From assembly GCF_030272615.1 (NCBI RefSeq), contig NC_081408.1, positions 340,352,793-340,416,792 of the forward strand: a stretch of 64,000 nucleotides of DNA, given 5' to 3'. The position numbers and the translations under genes are program-made. This document shows positions 35,286-47,136 of the stretch, in pieces. Position 1 is the first letter of the stretch. Each line of letters opens with the position of its first letter. Below the pieces are notes generated by a model. That model was not told the origin of the DNA. It saw only the letters and a list, made by a program, of their open reading frames with translations, and ran no database searches. This DNA is from Cryptomeria japonica. Lineage: Eukaryota > Streptophyta > Pinopsida > Cupressales > Cupressaceae.

Positions 35286-35448
35286 ATTATAGACATCAAG
35301 GCCTTCAACAAGGTAAATATTTTTTAGGGCTCTATGACCATTCTAACTAATGTGACCAGGTCCCTAGTGACATAACATTATTTTGTCCACTAGGAGCTTC
35401 ATCTCCAAAGAATTTTCACCCTTAGGTATCCTAAAAGCATGGACATCA
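35286..35448 (-). pseudogene. Copia fragment right of the LINE
   Basis: Continuation of the antisense pre-integrase segment, matching 16609-16765. It ends with catca at 35444-35448, the target duplication of the B element. Confidence 0.7.
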
Positions 35449-36016
35449 TGTAATGCTTGCCAAAATACCCTATAGAAATAAAAAAAACTAACACACTAGA
35501 AGAGATAATTTTTTCTTAAAACATCATCTACTCAATATGAATTAAACATATTTAACATAATATGCACATAACAACATGAAAATGTAACATAATCACATGA
35601 GCTAATTATGCAAGAAAAAATAAATACAACTTAAGTTTCACTACCATCTCCCTAGGGTATCTCAACATCATCACTTACTCTACCAATCATAAGCAATAAC
35701 AATCCACTCATTCCTAATATAACACATAACATTTCCATTATTATTATTCCATGGACATATGTAGTTTCCTTAATACCTTTCTAGCTTGATATGAAATCAC
35801 CTTATCATCAATCTAATACGACATGCAACTCAAAACAATGCAATCTAATCCATTTCCCAATTAAGGTGCATTTTAAGAACCAATACTAAATGTTCCAAAT
35901 CCCTTAAGCATAGATATGTTCTATGATCCCTTCCTTCTCTACCATGATTACTAATAGAAATATGAGATAATCTCAACACCATTTCTTTTCTTAACATTTA
36001 AATTATCACAATATAG

Positions 36017-36021
36017 CCAAG
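36017..36021. repeat. 5-bp target duplication of element E, left (ccaag)
   Basis: Repeated at 44595-44599. The uninterrupted paralogue near 17353-17370 reads atagccaagatacc, i.e. a single ccaag. Confidence 0.93.
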
Positions 36022-37421
36022 TGTAGATAGGAATCTGGAAATCATCAAAGCAAGTAGATATTTAAGCTATCTCAATCACGAAAACTAAAATGTAGTGACA
36101 AATCCTAATTACATTCAATAGAGATGCATAAAAAACAAGACATTCAATTCAAATGCAAACCATCGCAAATGTGAATATCTCCTCCAAAAATCTCCATTGT
36201 CCTTCTTTCTCCTTCAAATTACTTTGTTTTGTGGATCTCACCTTCAAGTGCATAAGTATAATATGAAAGCAAGACTGACAAGATGAGACGACAGCATAAG
36301 GGTACTAGAAGTGTGATTGATTCGACCCTTTTGATTGAAGAAATTCATCCAATTTATAGACAAATTGGAGAAAAGACCACATTAGCATGAAAGTGATTCA
36401 AATGGAAATTCAAATCAAAAATAGCAAAATTATGACAAGTGAATGACAAATTGCTATGCAAGGATTTATGACAATTTATGACAATTTATGACAAATTGCT
36501 ATGGAAGGATTATGACAAGAATTTGAAATAGAAATAGACATTTAGGAATTTAGGAGAAATTAGAAAATTAAGTTAGAAATAATGACTTGGAAATTAGGAA
36601 ATTGATGCAAATTAGGTAAATTAATTAATAATTTTTCATTCATTAATTAATTTACAAAAAGAGGACGAACTAATTAGCCAATTAAATAAACATTTAATTG
36701 TGACAAGAAGACTTAGGATAGATAAATCATTTAAACTAGAGGGAGAAATGACAAACAAGGTTAAATGAATAAATCATGAAACTCTAGAAGATGAATTAGA
36801 AATGCAAGGACGACAATTAGGTCTTGATGTAGGATTGATTTGATCATGATTCTGACTTGATAAAAGACCAATACTTATAAACGATTGAGATTGGTTGACA
36901 AATTGACCAAGATTGATAAATGCACCAATTGATGAGGAATCAATGACTAATTGATCCCAATTGACACGATTGAGAAGGACGACGATCAATGACAAATCGA
37001 TCACAAAATGACAAGATTGAAAAGGACAACGATCGATGACAAATAGATCACAAAATTGATGAGATTTGACAAGGATCGATGGCGAATCGATCGCAAGATG
37101 ACAAGATTGAGAAGAGGACAAAACCTTTATTCTATCATCAATTAGGATTGACGATGTCCAGAATGATGACAAATGAACACGCACATTGATACTACAGGAT
37201 AAGACTGACCAAAATCATGACTGAAGATTATTATCAACAAGACCAAATTCAAAAGCGAGACAAATGAAGAATGCAGAAGAAGGACTCGATGCTCGCAAAT
37301 GATAAAGACCAAATGTGCAACATAGGAGAAATATTAATGCGACCCAAAAACCCTAAAATAAGGCAATGTGCAAATGTTAAAGTATGATTCCGCAATCGTT
37401 GACCATTTTTAGACGTCTACA
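36022..37421 (-). repeat. Element E 3' LTR
   Basis: Near-identical to 43239-44594; by eye I count about 55-60 substitutions over ~1,355 aligned bases (about 4%), many of them C/T or G/A. A local expansion of acaatttatg-type text at about 36466-36510 is missing from the other LTR. Diverged minisatellite units of about 50 bp (gatcgatgacaaatcgatc-type) fill 36960-37110. Confidence 0.92.
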
Positions 37422-37432
37422 TTTTGCCCCTC
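37422..37432 (-). other. Polypurine tract of element E
   Basis: On the minus strand reads gaggggcaaaa immediately before the LTR start; this is the expected plus-strand primer position and orients the element. Confidence 0.75.
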
Positions 37433-37896
37433 TTTGAGAGAATGTGATTCTAAGCATTGTTTCAAAGAACAATAATGAAAATGCCCTTGTTTCAAAGAAC
37501 AATAATGAAAATTCCCCAGACACTGACAATGACATATGCATGCCCCCTCGAGGAATTGGCCGGAAACATCCAGAAAAGAGGCCAATTGATCGATAATTAG
37601 TATCCATACACCTTTTCTATCCCTTTATCTTGATCTGACATAAGGACACAAATTTTAAACATGGTTTCAAAAACCTCTTGACATGTCCCTCATGCCATGT
37701 CACTACTTTACATTATCATATCCAGTCTCTTGTCCCATCATGCAATAGCCCTTGAAAATTGCATCTGTATTGTCTCCATGATAAAAGGCCTTTGTCTTCC
37801 CTCTATCCACCAACATTTCAGAAAGCCTATTTATTCACTTGTCATATTCCTTTCCTTGCTAGACATTGGGGGCAAAATCATAAAAAATCAAATAAT

Positions 37897-38190
37897 GTCC
37901 TGAAATTATCCAAAAAAAATTAAAAATGTCCTGAAATAATCCACAAAAAATCAAATATGATCCTAAAATAATCCAAAAAAATCATAAAAGTCTTGAAATA
38001 ATCCAAAAAAATCAAATAATGTCTTGAAATAATACAAAAAAATCAACTAAAGTCCTGAAATAATCCAAAAATAAAAAAAAAAAAAAGTCCTGAAATAATC
38101 CAAAAAAATCAAATAATGTCTTGAAATAATCCAAAAAAATTTGAAAAAGTCTTGAAATAAACCCCTAAAAAGTCAAATAAAGTCCTGAAA
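37897..38190. repeat. 30-31-bp tandem array in element E, about 10 units
   Basis: Ten units of the form tcctgaaataatccaaaaaa followed by tcaaataatg-type text, mostly 30-31 bp long with one expanded A-run. It lies in the 3' untranslated part of the element, between the polypurine tract and the mobile-domain fragment. Confidence 0.93.
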
Positions 38191-38415
38191 AAACAAAACA
38201 AAAAATTATCTGCTCTGTGCATAAACAGATCGCTGACCACACATCCAATGACACGAAATCACACACTGTGCTTTACTAAAATCATGCATTAACAGATGAA
38301 CTTTTTCAATCAAACCAGACATTCAAATTGATCAAAATTGTCACATCAATCAATCCACATCAATATCATTGGTCCTTGGCACATTATCATGAGTCTTATA
38401 TAGCATGTGGTATGC

Positions 38416-38760
38416 TCAAAACCAGACTATGTCCTGTCTTAGATGGGGGATCGGAATGCGGAGGATATGCCATACATCCTCTAGTGTCACCATCGCCTCT
38501 CCAGTCGCTAGGTGGAACGAGGAAGTCTCTGAATGCCATCGCTCTGCCAATGCAGTCAACAGTCTTGTGCTTGCCCTAATCTCAGGAATGAATGTAATAT
38601 AGTATAAACCAAGTCCTGCTAATGTATCTCTGTCCGTGCTCCTGAGTCTATGTCGTAACATGAAGCAGTCAGGTCGATTCTCCCACATGATCAATGGATA
38701 CTGTCAACTCTGCATCACAATTGGGGCACATTTTGTCAGTTTTAGGGTTTGCTCCTATGG
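38416..38760 (-). pseudogene. Plant mobile domain (PMD) fragment in element E
   Basis: The minus-strand frame of 92 codons (38694-38416) contains LLTALAERWHSETSSFHL followed by an acidic TLEDVWHILRIPIP segment. This is the hallmark of the aminotransferase-like plant mobile domain family (PF10536), known in plants both in host genes and in transposons. Only the N-terminal part of the domain is present; the frame closes at 38416 and nothing typical follows. It sits downstream of the coiled-coil/Pro-rich frame in the same orientation. It could be captured host coding sequence or an original element domain. Confidence in the domain is good; function in this copy is unlikely. Confidence 0.75.
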
Positions 38761-38955
38761 GCTGCATTTCCTTGTTTCATGTCCAAATCAGGGTGTTTCT
38801 AATCTATTTTGACCTATCCTACCCTTCTCCCCCTTTTTGGATCATTTGCATGCTATTTTTGATCAAATTTGGGTTCCTAGTGCATAACTATGCTTGTGTG
38901 CTATGACTTGCGCCTATGGAAAAAAATGTAGATCATATGGAAAATCATTCCAATT

Positions 38956-40603
38956 CTATTTAAAGGTGCTTTTCTCTTGACTTTTAATGGGATCATCAGA
39001 AAGGATGGAAGGGATATCTTGATCTTTCTTAAGAAGTGGAATGTCAATGGGATTTGAAAGGACATTGTGTTCATGAAATGGAAGGGGATCATTTGGGATT
39101 GGATGAACTGGGATATCTTGATCTTGCTTGGGGAATGGAGTGTCAATAGGACTTTGGATAGGATGGACAAGAATAGGGGAATCATCGTGAGTGTCTGGGA
39201 ACATGGGGTCTTAGTCAACAATTGGATGGGATGATAAGGTTTTAGGATCTTGATCTTGATCTATTTCAAGACACGTTTCTTCATGCTCTAAATTATCCTC
39301 TTGACATGGGGTTGGACTTTGAATATGCATGGGGGATTTTGGCAAGGGATTAATGCTTTGGCATGAAGGGGATGCACTTTGAACATTTGTGATGGATTCT
39401 GGCAAGGAATCAATGCTTGAACATGAGGAAGAGGGACTTCGAATGGGGTCCTCTAAAACAGGTAATGGCAATAAAGTGCATGGTGGCATTGGGTCTTGTA
39501 TTTTTGAAACATGACAAGGATGTGCATCATGAATTGGATTATCTTGGCAATCAATTATGGATAGCTCTTGGATAATTTCATCCTTGGGTGTATTGTTTGA
39601 TGAAGACAATATGGAAGGTTCTGGTGAAACTTCTAAAGGTGTAGGGATAGATGCCACTGGAGAGTCAATTTTCTTGTGGGGGGATGAGGCATTGCTAGAC
39701 ATAAGTTTATTATCTTGATCTTCCTCAAAGAACTCACTTGGTAGTTTCCTTAAGATCATTGCAATAAAACCACCTTTCTTTTGAGGTTTTTTATATAGTT
39801 GAATCTAGAATTTGAACTTGTTTGGCAAGGAGTTGGTTCTGATCTGATGTCATGTTTTGATATTGGACTTGGTTCAATTGTTCTGACATGTTTGAAACTT
39901 GGGTTGGTGTGTGCTGCAACCTTTGTTTTTGAATGTTTGGTTGTGGTTGCTGACATTGATATGTTGATTGAACTTGTTGATATTCCACCATTGGTTGAAC
40001 TATTTGTTGACATTGTATAGTTGCTTGGACATATTGTTGAAATTGGACCCTTAGTTGTGTTGGTTGTATATGTTGGACCATTGGTTGTGTCTATTGGAAA
40101 TGTTTGAACTATTGAACAATTGGTTGTGATGGTTGAAAATCTGATTGATAGTAAACACCTTCTTGTTCTTGATGTGGAGGCACATAATGTTGTTGTCTCT
40201 TTTCTTGAAATTGTTTCATCATCTCTATTTGTGAGAGGAGAGTTGGTATGTCTGATCGTTCGATAAGAGATCTTACATCAATTGACTCAATCTTTGGATT
40301 TCGACCTAGAAATTTTTGAAACATTTTGAACATTTGTGATCTATTCTTCTGAATGTTTTTCACTCTTTGTTCCAATATCTCACTTTCTTGAGCTAGTTTC
40401 TCCTCTAGTTTTTGTATTTGGACATTTACATCATCATGATAAGTTTGATCCAAGTTTTGAGACATGTAGAGATTGGATTGACATGATTTATTGCTCAATT
40501 GTGATGGCATGGCTTCGTAAGAAGGTTGAGACCTCATTTCAACAAACATGTCACTATGCAATGCAACTAATAGGATTGACAAATGCAACCTAAAGGATGA
40601 CAA
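38956..40603 (-). pseudogene. Element E main ORF: coiled coil, Gln-rich, Pro/Ser-rich protein
   Basis: Read leftwards, the frame runs 40603-40109, 40081-39791, then after a frameshift near 39785 from 39759 to 39211, and on to 38956: about 550 codons. Order: coiled-coil start (DDVNVQIQKLEEKLAQESEI), a helical segment with IDVRSLIERSDIPTLLSQIE, a Gln-rich region (QQ-rich, 40080-39830), and a Ser/Pro/Asp-rich tail with imperfect repeats (KKDQDIP, KQDQDIP; SINPLPKS, SIDSLPES). It lacks a CCHC knuckle or protease motif, so I do not call it gag. It could be a structural protein of a non-autonomous family. Not recognised. Confidence 0.5.
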
Positions 40604-41360
40604 TGCAACTTAATGTTTTTGTTGTTTTTCAAGATTTTGACACACTCATGAATGCAATTCTAAAAATGAGACTCTTAGGAAATTGAAATGATGTCTAGAC
40701 CTCAAAGGACAAAATGACAATCGGTCAACATATGGCTATGTGCTCAAATGCCCATACCTGTAATAGTGTGACAATCGGTCAACATACCTATCTCTCTACA
40801 ATCGGTCGACATATGGCTATGTGCTCAAATGCCCATACTTATAACAGTGTGACCCCACAGCTCAATGTCTACACTCCCTGATATGCTATCTGATGCAACT
40901 GAAAATATAGCATAGCCAGCACGCATGGTCCCCATGCGTCCATAGTCTCCTCTAGTTTTTGTATTTGGACATTTACATCATCATGATAAGTTTGACCAAT
41001 ATTGCCTTGTTGTTGGGTTGGATATAATTGTGATTGCCTTGGATTAAAATTTGATTGCATTGTCGGTTGATATGTCAAACTTTGTTGCATCATTGGTGTT
41101 TGGAACCTTGTTTCAATAGACATGTCACTATGCAATGTTTTTAGGATTTTTAATTTTAAAAGGATGATGTATGATATGCAACTAAATGCAACCTAAATAA
41201 ATGAAAACGCAATCTATGGCAAGAATGCAACCTATGTTTTTGTTCTTTTTTTCAAGATTTTGACAAACTCATGAATGCCATTCTAAAAATGAGACCCTTA
41301 GGAAATTGAAATGATGTCTAGACCTCAAAGGACAAAAGGACCAAGTGACAAAAGGACAAA
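40401..41360. repeat. Internal duplication around the start of the E ORF
   Basis: The text tctcctctagtttttgtatt at about 40399 recurs at about 40947, and the block caagattttgaca..ctcatgaatgc near 40625 recurs near 41254. The second copy encodes the same N-terminus (TYHDDVNVQIQKLEE), then diverges at once. An 81-bp repeat (acaatcggtc..catatggctatg at 40717 and 40798) lies between them. Confidence 0.8.
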
Positions 41361-42990
41361 ATGACAATGTCTCCCCTATATGCTTGGATACTAAGCTAGG
41401 TTTGACCAAATGACATTGATGACAAAAAGACAAAAGTTTGATAAGGTCTAGACTTCCTAATAATAACTTAGGGTTTATCAAAGATTTGCATTACTCAAGT
41501 ATGACAAAACCTAGTTTTGACACTATATGGAAAGGGACAATTACTTATGCAAATGACCCTAAATATGATATGATAATGACTTAAGCTTAATGAAGGGACC
41601 TAGGGTATGCACATGCAAATGTATGACAATGTCAACCTAAGGAAAAACCTAAGGTTGAATTATGAAATGGTATTACTCTAATGCAAGAGGACGCATGCAA
41701 ATGAATGACCCTTATTGATATGCAAAGGAGTATGACCTAGGTGAAACTTAACCTTGGTAGTTGACAATGAAATTGCAAAATGCAAACCTAGGATGAACCT
41801 AAAGCTAAGTGACATGAATTTTGAGACAAGATTTTGAAAAATGTTTGACAACCATATTTGAAGGTGTTTTGAACTTTGTTTAATGAAATACTCTTGTGTT
41901 TAACCTTGTTTTGAATCAATTTGTCTTGTTTTTGAAATGAGACACAACTCAACTTTTGACAAAGAAGACAAGATTTTTTAACTTAGACTCAAGACAATCA
42001 TGCTCATTCACACATTTCTTATGGTAGGTAAGGACAATAGGTACTTGAGAGGTAGACTCATTATGGGATTCAAGGAGAATACATAGATGCTTGACCCCAC
42101 AGGCTCCCCTCCACAGCCCTCACTTCTCAGGGCAGCCAAGCATCAGTCCCCATGGAAATCTCCCCATGGTGAACTTAGTATCTCTTCCAAGTATTCAAAC
42201 TCCTCCTTCTCAAGCAACTAGAAGGATTTTGGCCTCTAAATACAAGGTGTTTAATAAGGATTTCTGTTAAGCACTACTCCTTGGTGTCATGCAAGAGTGA
42301 TTGAGACACAGGCCCACCAAGATACCAAACAAATGTAGTCATGCAAGCATGATTTAGACTGTGAGGCCCTACTTAGATGCTGATATGAGAAAGAGTCCAA
42401 GGGTCATCACTTCCCAAGTAACTACAATTCCCACGTAACCCTTCCTTCAAAGCTTTTGCCCATCAGGTATTTATTTAGAGTGAGTTAGAATGCCAAGGTA
42501 CTCTGGTTGTGCTCACTTGGGTCATTCCCTTCTCATGATTGTCTTGCAAAAGAAAGAAAATGGTCGAGAAGGTAGGCCCTCTAAAGGTAACACACAATCC
42601 AAAACACGAGAATGGTATCGAAGATCTGGATTTCTGATCACCCTAAGAAGGATGAGAGCATACTCTCCTACTCCAATGTCAAACTTGACAAACAAAGCAA
42701 ACACATGTTCATTCCATCCTACTTAGCAAACATACTAGGTGCCTAATTATGAATCACAAACACAAAGTTGAGTTGGAATATAAGGCAACCTACAAAATCA
42801 CTAAGTTAGGAATTTGGTTTGTTTGGTCTTTGACTAGTGAACCTACATAAGATTTGTTAGTAGTTTCATTCTCAGTCTTTGTCACACGTAATGTCAAGGT
42901 TCTACACAGAGAAACAGTACTAAAGAAAACCAAAATGCAAGAACAGAATGCCAAACAAAGTAATTTGCAAGCAAAAACACTGATTTTTAC
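41361..42990. other. Long leader of element E, no gene seen
   Basis: About 1.6 kb of A-rich sequence (caaaatgacaa-type phrases) with no supportable frame on either strand; the untranslated leader on the minus strand. Confidence 0.5.
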
Positions 42991-43009
42991 CTCTATTTCT
43001 GGCCTCACA

Positions 43010-43125
43010 CAGGCACAGAATGTCTTGACACAGGTGCAGAATGCATTGACATAGGAGTAGAATGCATTGACATAGGTGCAGATCCCTTTGACACAGGTGC
43101 AAATCCCTTTGACATAGGCACAAAA
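43010..43125. repeat. 21-bp tandem repeat in element E leader
   Basis: Unit starts (caggtgcagaatgcattgaca and variants) fall at 43010, 43031, 43052, 43073, 43094 and 43115, a perfect 21-bp period. On the minus strand this gives a seven-residue Cys/Leu repeat (LCQRDLH) in a 67-codon frame, probably fortuitous. Confidence 0.94.
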
Positions 43126-43219
43126 GTGCCCATAAAACCCTAAGTTGCCCTATTTCTTAGGTTTTTCACCTGCAAATCAGCTCAAAAGGCACTCAAAACA
43201 TGGTTAGATGGTTAGTTCA

Positions 43220-43233
43220 CATCGGGTTCACCA
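43220..43233 (-). other. Candidate primer-binding site of element E
   Basis: On the minus strand reads TGGTGAACCCGATG, five bases inside the LTR end. It starts with TGG as primer-binding sites do but does not match the initiator-Met complement; I cannot assign the tRNA. Confidence 0.6.
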
Positions 43234-43238
43234 AGAAA

Positions 43239-44594
43239 TGTAGATAGGAATATGGAAATCATCAAAGCAAGTAGATATTTAAGCTAGCTCAATCACAAAA
43301 ACTAAAATGCAGTGACAAATCCTAATTACATTCAATAGAGATGCATAAAAAACAAGACATTCAATTCAAATGCAAACCATCGCAAATGTGAATATCTCCT
43401 CCAGAAATCTCCATTGTCCTTCTTTCTCCTTCAAATTACTTTGTTTTGTGGATCTCACCTTCAAAGTGCATAAGTATAATATGAAAGCAAGATTGACAAG
43501 ACGAGACGACAGCATAAGGGTACTAGAAGCGTGATTGATTCGACCCTTTTGATTGAAGAAATTCATCCAATTTATAGACAAATTGGAGAAAAGACCAGAT
43601 TAGCATGAAAGTGATTCGAATGGAAATTCAAATCAAGAATAGAAAAATTATGACAAGTGTATGACAAATTGCTATGCAAGGATTATGACAAGAATTTGAA
43701 ATAGAAATAGACATTTAGGTATTTAGGAGAAATTAGAAAATTAAGTTAGAAATAATGACTTGGAAATTAGGAAATTGATGCAAATTAGATAAATTAATTA
43801 ATAATTTTTCATTCATTATTTAATTTACAAAAAGAGGAGGAACTAATTAGCCAATTAAATAAACATTTAATTGTGACAAGAAGACTTAGGATAGATAAAT
43901 CATTTAACCTAGAGGGAGAAATGACAAACAAGGTTAAATGAATAAATCATGAAACCCTAGAAGATGAATTAGAAATGCAAGGATGACAATTAGGTCTTGA
44001 TGTAGGATCGATTTGATCATGATTCTGACTTGATAAAAGACCAATACTTATAAACGATTGAGATTGGTTGACAAATTGACCAAGATTGATAAATGCGCCA
44101 ATTGACAAGGAATCAATGACTAATTGATCCCAATTGACACAATTGAGAAGGATGATGATCGATGACAAATCAATCGCAAAATGACAAGATTGAAAAGGAC
44201 AGCGATCAATGACAAATCGATCGCAAAATTGACGAGATTTGACAAGGATTGATGGTGAATCGATTGCAAGATGACAAGATTGAGAAGAGGACAAAACCCT
44301 AATTCTATCATCAATTAGGATTGATGATGTCCAGAATGATGACAAATGAACATGCACATTGATATGACAAGATAAGACTGACCAAAATCATGACTGAAGG
44401 TTATTATCGACAAGACCAAATTCAAAAGCGAGACAAATGAAGAATGTAGAAGAAGGACTCGATGCTCGCAAATGATAAAGACAAAATGTGCAACATAGGA
44501 GAAATGTTAATGCGATGCAAAAACCCTAAAATAAGGCAATGCGCAAATGTTAAAGTATGATTCCGCAAGTGTTGACCATTTTTAGACATCTACA
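43239..44594 (-). repeat. Element E 5' LTR
   Basis: Starts tgtagatagg, ends agacatctaca, followed by ccaag. Contains, like the other LTR, a 136-codon minus-strand frame (44357-43947; partner 37184-36774) made of diverged CHxxID-type repeats. Confidence 0.92.
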
Positions 44595-46684
44595 CCAAGA
44601 TACCAAAAATACATACACATTCTATTAACATGATTCTATTTCAATTCAACTACAAGATACATTACCATAAATCTCAATGTCCTCTTAAAAAAACATAAGT
44701 CTAGTCCTAAGATAATATAAACCACTACGTATACATAACCAATATATCAAGAGCATTGCTCTTTTACTACATGTTTCTAATTACAAATTTTACATGATAA
44801 TTGCTTCACAAGTGTCATGATATCAAATACATCCATCTGCAACAATAATCATCCATAAGATACAAAGATAGAAGAACCACATCCATGAATGAAGAATTCA
44901 ATGAAGACATCCCAAGGGAAGAAGGCATCAACCACCCAACCATGTGGAATGAAAGGAACCACCCCCCATGTTAGGAGGTCAAACAAGGTCCCAACATACA
45001 CTCTAGAACTAAGCTAACTCCTAACAATCAAAGAGAATTCAACAACTCAATAACCACAACAACAAAAAGCATTTAAGCGAATCACAAGACAATTGACAAT
45101 AGAAACTCCCAAAGGTAAGACAACAAGAAAAGCCATAGTTACATATCATGGACAAGGAGACATGTAGGACTGGAGTGTCATCTCATGCTATCCTCCAAAT
45201 AGAAGGTACTACCTTGATAACATGTTTGAGCATGTTATCCAAATATAGAAGGCATAACCATGATCGAGATGTGGAGCCATCTCAACCTATGAGAGATTCA
45301 AGGGAGATTGACTTGTTATTAGAATAGCCTTCGCAAACTTATCCTAAAATATCCTCCCTAGGATCCAGTATTTTGGCTCACATCCATTATTATCTTTATT
45401 ACGTGAAACCTATTTACCCATCCCATGTAATTAATTATTAATGTTATCACTTGTTTACAATAAGGAAAACTTTCAATGTGCCCTTGTGGTCTAGACTCTA
45501 AGCATCCTTACTAGGAACCTCCTAGCAGCCTATCTCTCATGACCTCAATCATCACATGAAAGCCCACTACCCCTATCATTCTCCAAAACAATAACAACAA
45601 AGGGCTCAATGCAACATCCATAATACATAAACATGCAACCAAGTGCCAACAATGCAAAGACAATATCCTCATAAAAAAATACTAAATCACTAGCCAATAT
45701 CATAGGGCACTCAAATCTGCCATAAGAATCAATGAAATGTCTACAAAAAGGCTCATCAAGTTGCTGGAGAAAGGGAAATAGCACAAACTCAACATCATGG
45801 CATATCAACAAGTTGAAGCTAACATACAACCTCTATGAGAAGACATATCAGTTGCCAGAGCATAAAACATCAATAAATAACCAAATCTAAAAATACTCAA
45901 TACTAGAAAACATAAGGAACCTCAATACAAGCCTCTGGCATCAAAAGTGATTCGAAAAAGTTAGCCGAAAAGAGTAACCAACAAAAACCCAACAAAAATC
46001 AAGAAAAAATAAAGCAGAAATCCAGCAAAAATATAGAAAACTATGATGCAAAATCCAAATAATGATTTTGAAAATAAAATGACATAGATAACATTAACAC
46101 CCAAAAATACACTCAGTAGAGTCCCCGAGACTAAGGAAAATGAATGAAATAAATGGATTAACAAATCATTAGCTAAAATGAAATATTTCTCAAAACAACC
46201 ATTCATGGCTTCCTAACAAATAAATCACAGAGAGAGTCATAGAGTCAAATACCAGACTCAAAAACACTCTCAAAAGAATCAAAATCTCAAATAAGGCTAA
46301 AGGATTAAGTCCCAAGCCAAATAAACTCACAAACAAAATAAAAAGGCTTTTATAGAAATATACATCTGACAATGCTCGATTACAAAAATTCATAGAAATG
46401 AAAATAAACACACCCGGATTTCACAAATGTTGAAAGGGATCTCAAGGAAAAATCCAAAACTTAGATTTAAAATAGAAAACATCATACAAAGAACCTTAAA
46501 TACAAATCCCAATATTCCCAGTGCCGACCATTCCTATCAATGCTCACAACCAATAGAAAAAATGTATTTTCCCCATCTATAGTTTAAACCCTATAATATA
46601 AATCATATTAAATAAATTAAACCTTTAACTATACAAATAATTAGTTATCCCAAACTACTCGTACCCAATCTTTTTGGCAAACAC
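44595..46684 (-). mobile_element. B-family 3' LTR, copy 2, right of element E
   Basis: Resumes at ccaagatacc and aligns with 17363-19454. It ends at the same LTR-gag junction as copy 1. Together with 35449-36021 it makes about 2.66 kb of LTR. Confidence 0.8.
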
Positions 46685-47136
46685 AGAGCATGCAAAATCA
46701 TGAAGATGCATAATCACACACCTCGCCTTAGTGTTATTGCTATACTGATGCATAGAAAAACAACTACCCAATTCCAACAACCAAGTCTCTGCCTAGATGC
46801 CACTGCTAGAACCATTAAAATTAGGAGGATGTGACCTCCAAAGATATCTCATATGACTATCGACACTTTCCTCCAGGTCCACCTCAACTCTTCTCTTCCT
46901 AGGAGAACATGAAATCTCTCTCTCTCTCTCTCTCTTGATAATAAGAATGATCAGACTCCTCCTACTGATTATCCTCTTATCTCAGCCCTAAGAAACCAAG
47001 GAGAGCTCTCGAATCACATTCACTAACTACGGAACCACATCACCGTTATGCTGATTCTATGGCTGCTACCGCTACTCATGACATTGGACTCTGTAAAAAC
47101 CTTAGGATGAGGATTCCATTGAGTACCCATATGACC
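46685..47136 (-). pseudogene. Ty3/gypsy gag fragment, copy 2
   Basis: Counterpart of 19455-19890: same gag segment, same TC microsatellite (ctctctct at 46917-46935) and same fusion to LTR sequence on the left. On the right it is cut at 47136, where the text jumps from gag (gtacccatatgaccaac) to the middle of the LTR (gagacaattcacaatag). This removes the gag start, leader, primer-binding site and about 1.1 kb of the 5' LTR. Confidence 0.75.

Larger units (their letters stand above)
36022..44594 (-). mobile_element. Element E: 8.6-kb LTR retrotransposon without pol
   Basis: LTRs 36022-37421 (1,400 bp) and 43239-44594 (1,356 bp) begin tgtagatagg and end tctaca, flanked by ccaag duplications. 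A polypurine tract (gaggggcaaaa on the minus strand, 37422-37432) abuts the left LTR and a primer-binding-site candidate abuts the right LTR, so transcription runs leftwards. The 5.8-kb interior has no protease, reverse transcriptase or integrase. It carries a gag-like or novel frame (38956-40603), a plant-mobile-domain fragment (38416-38694) and several tandem repeats. Length differences between the LTRs come almost entirely from a 45-bp expansion in the left one. Confidence 0.9.

Noticed and set aside
37897-38190. CRISPR-like array
   Set aside because: Units are contiguous 30-31-bp tandem repeats without spacers, in plant retrotransposon DNA.
38694-38906. Plus-strand frames over the PMD and E ORF (38328-38906, 39799-40020, 40336-40593)
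   Set aside because: Antisense shadows of the minus-strand PMD, Gln-rich and coiled-coil frames.
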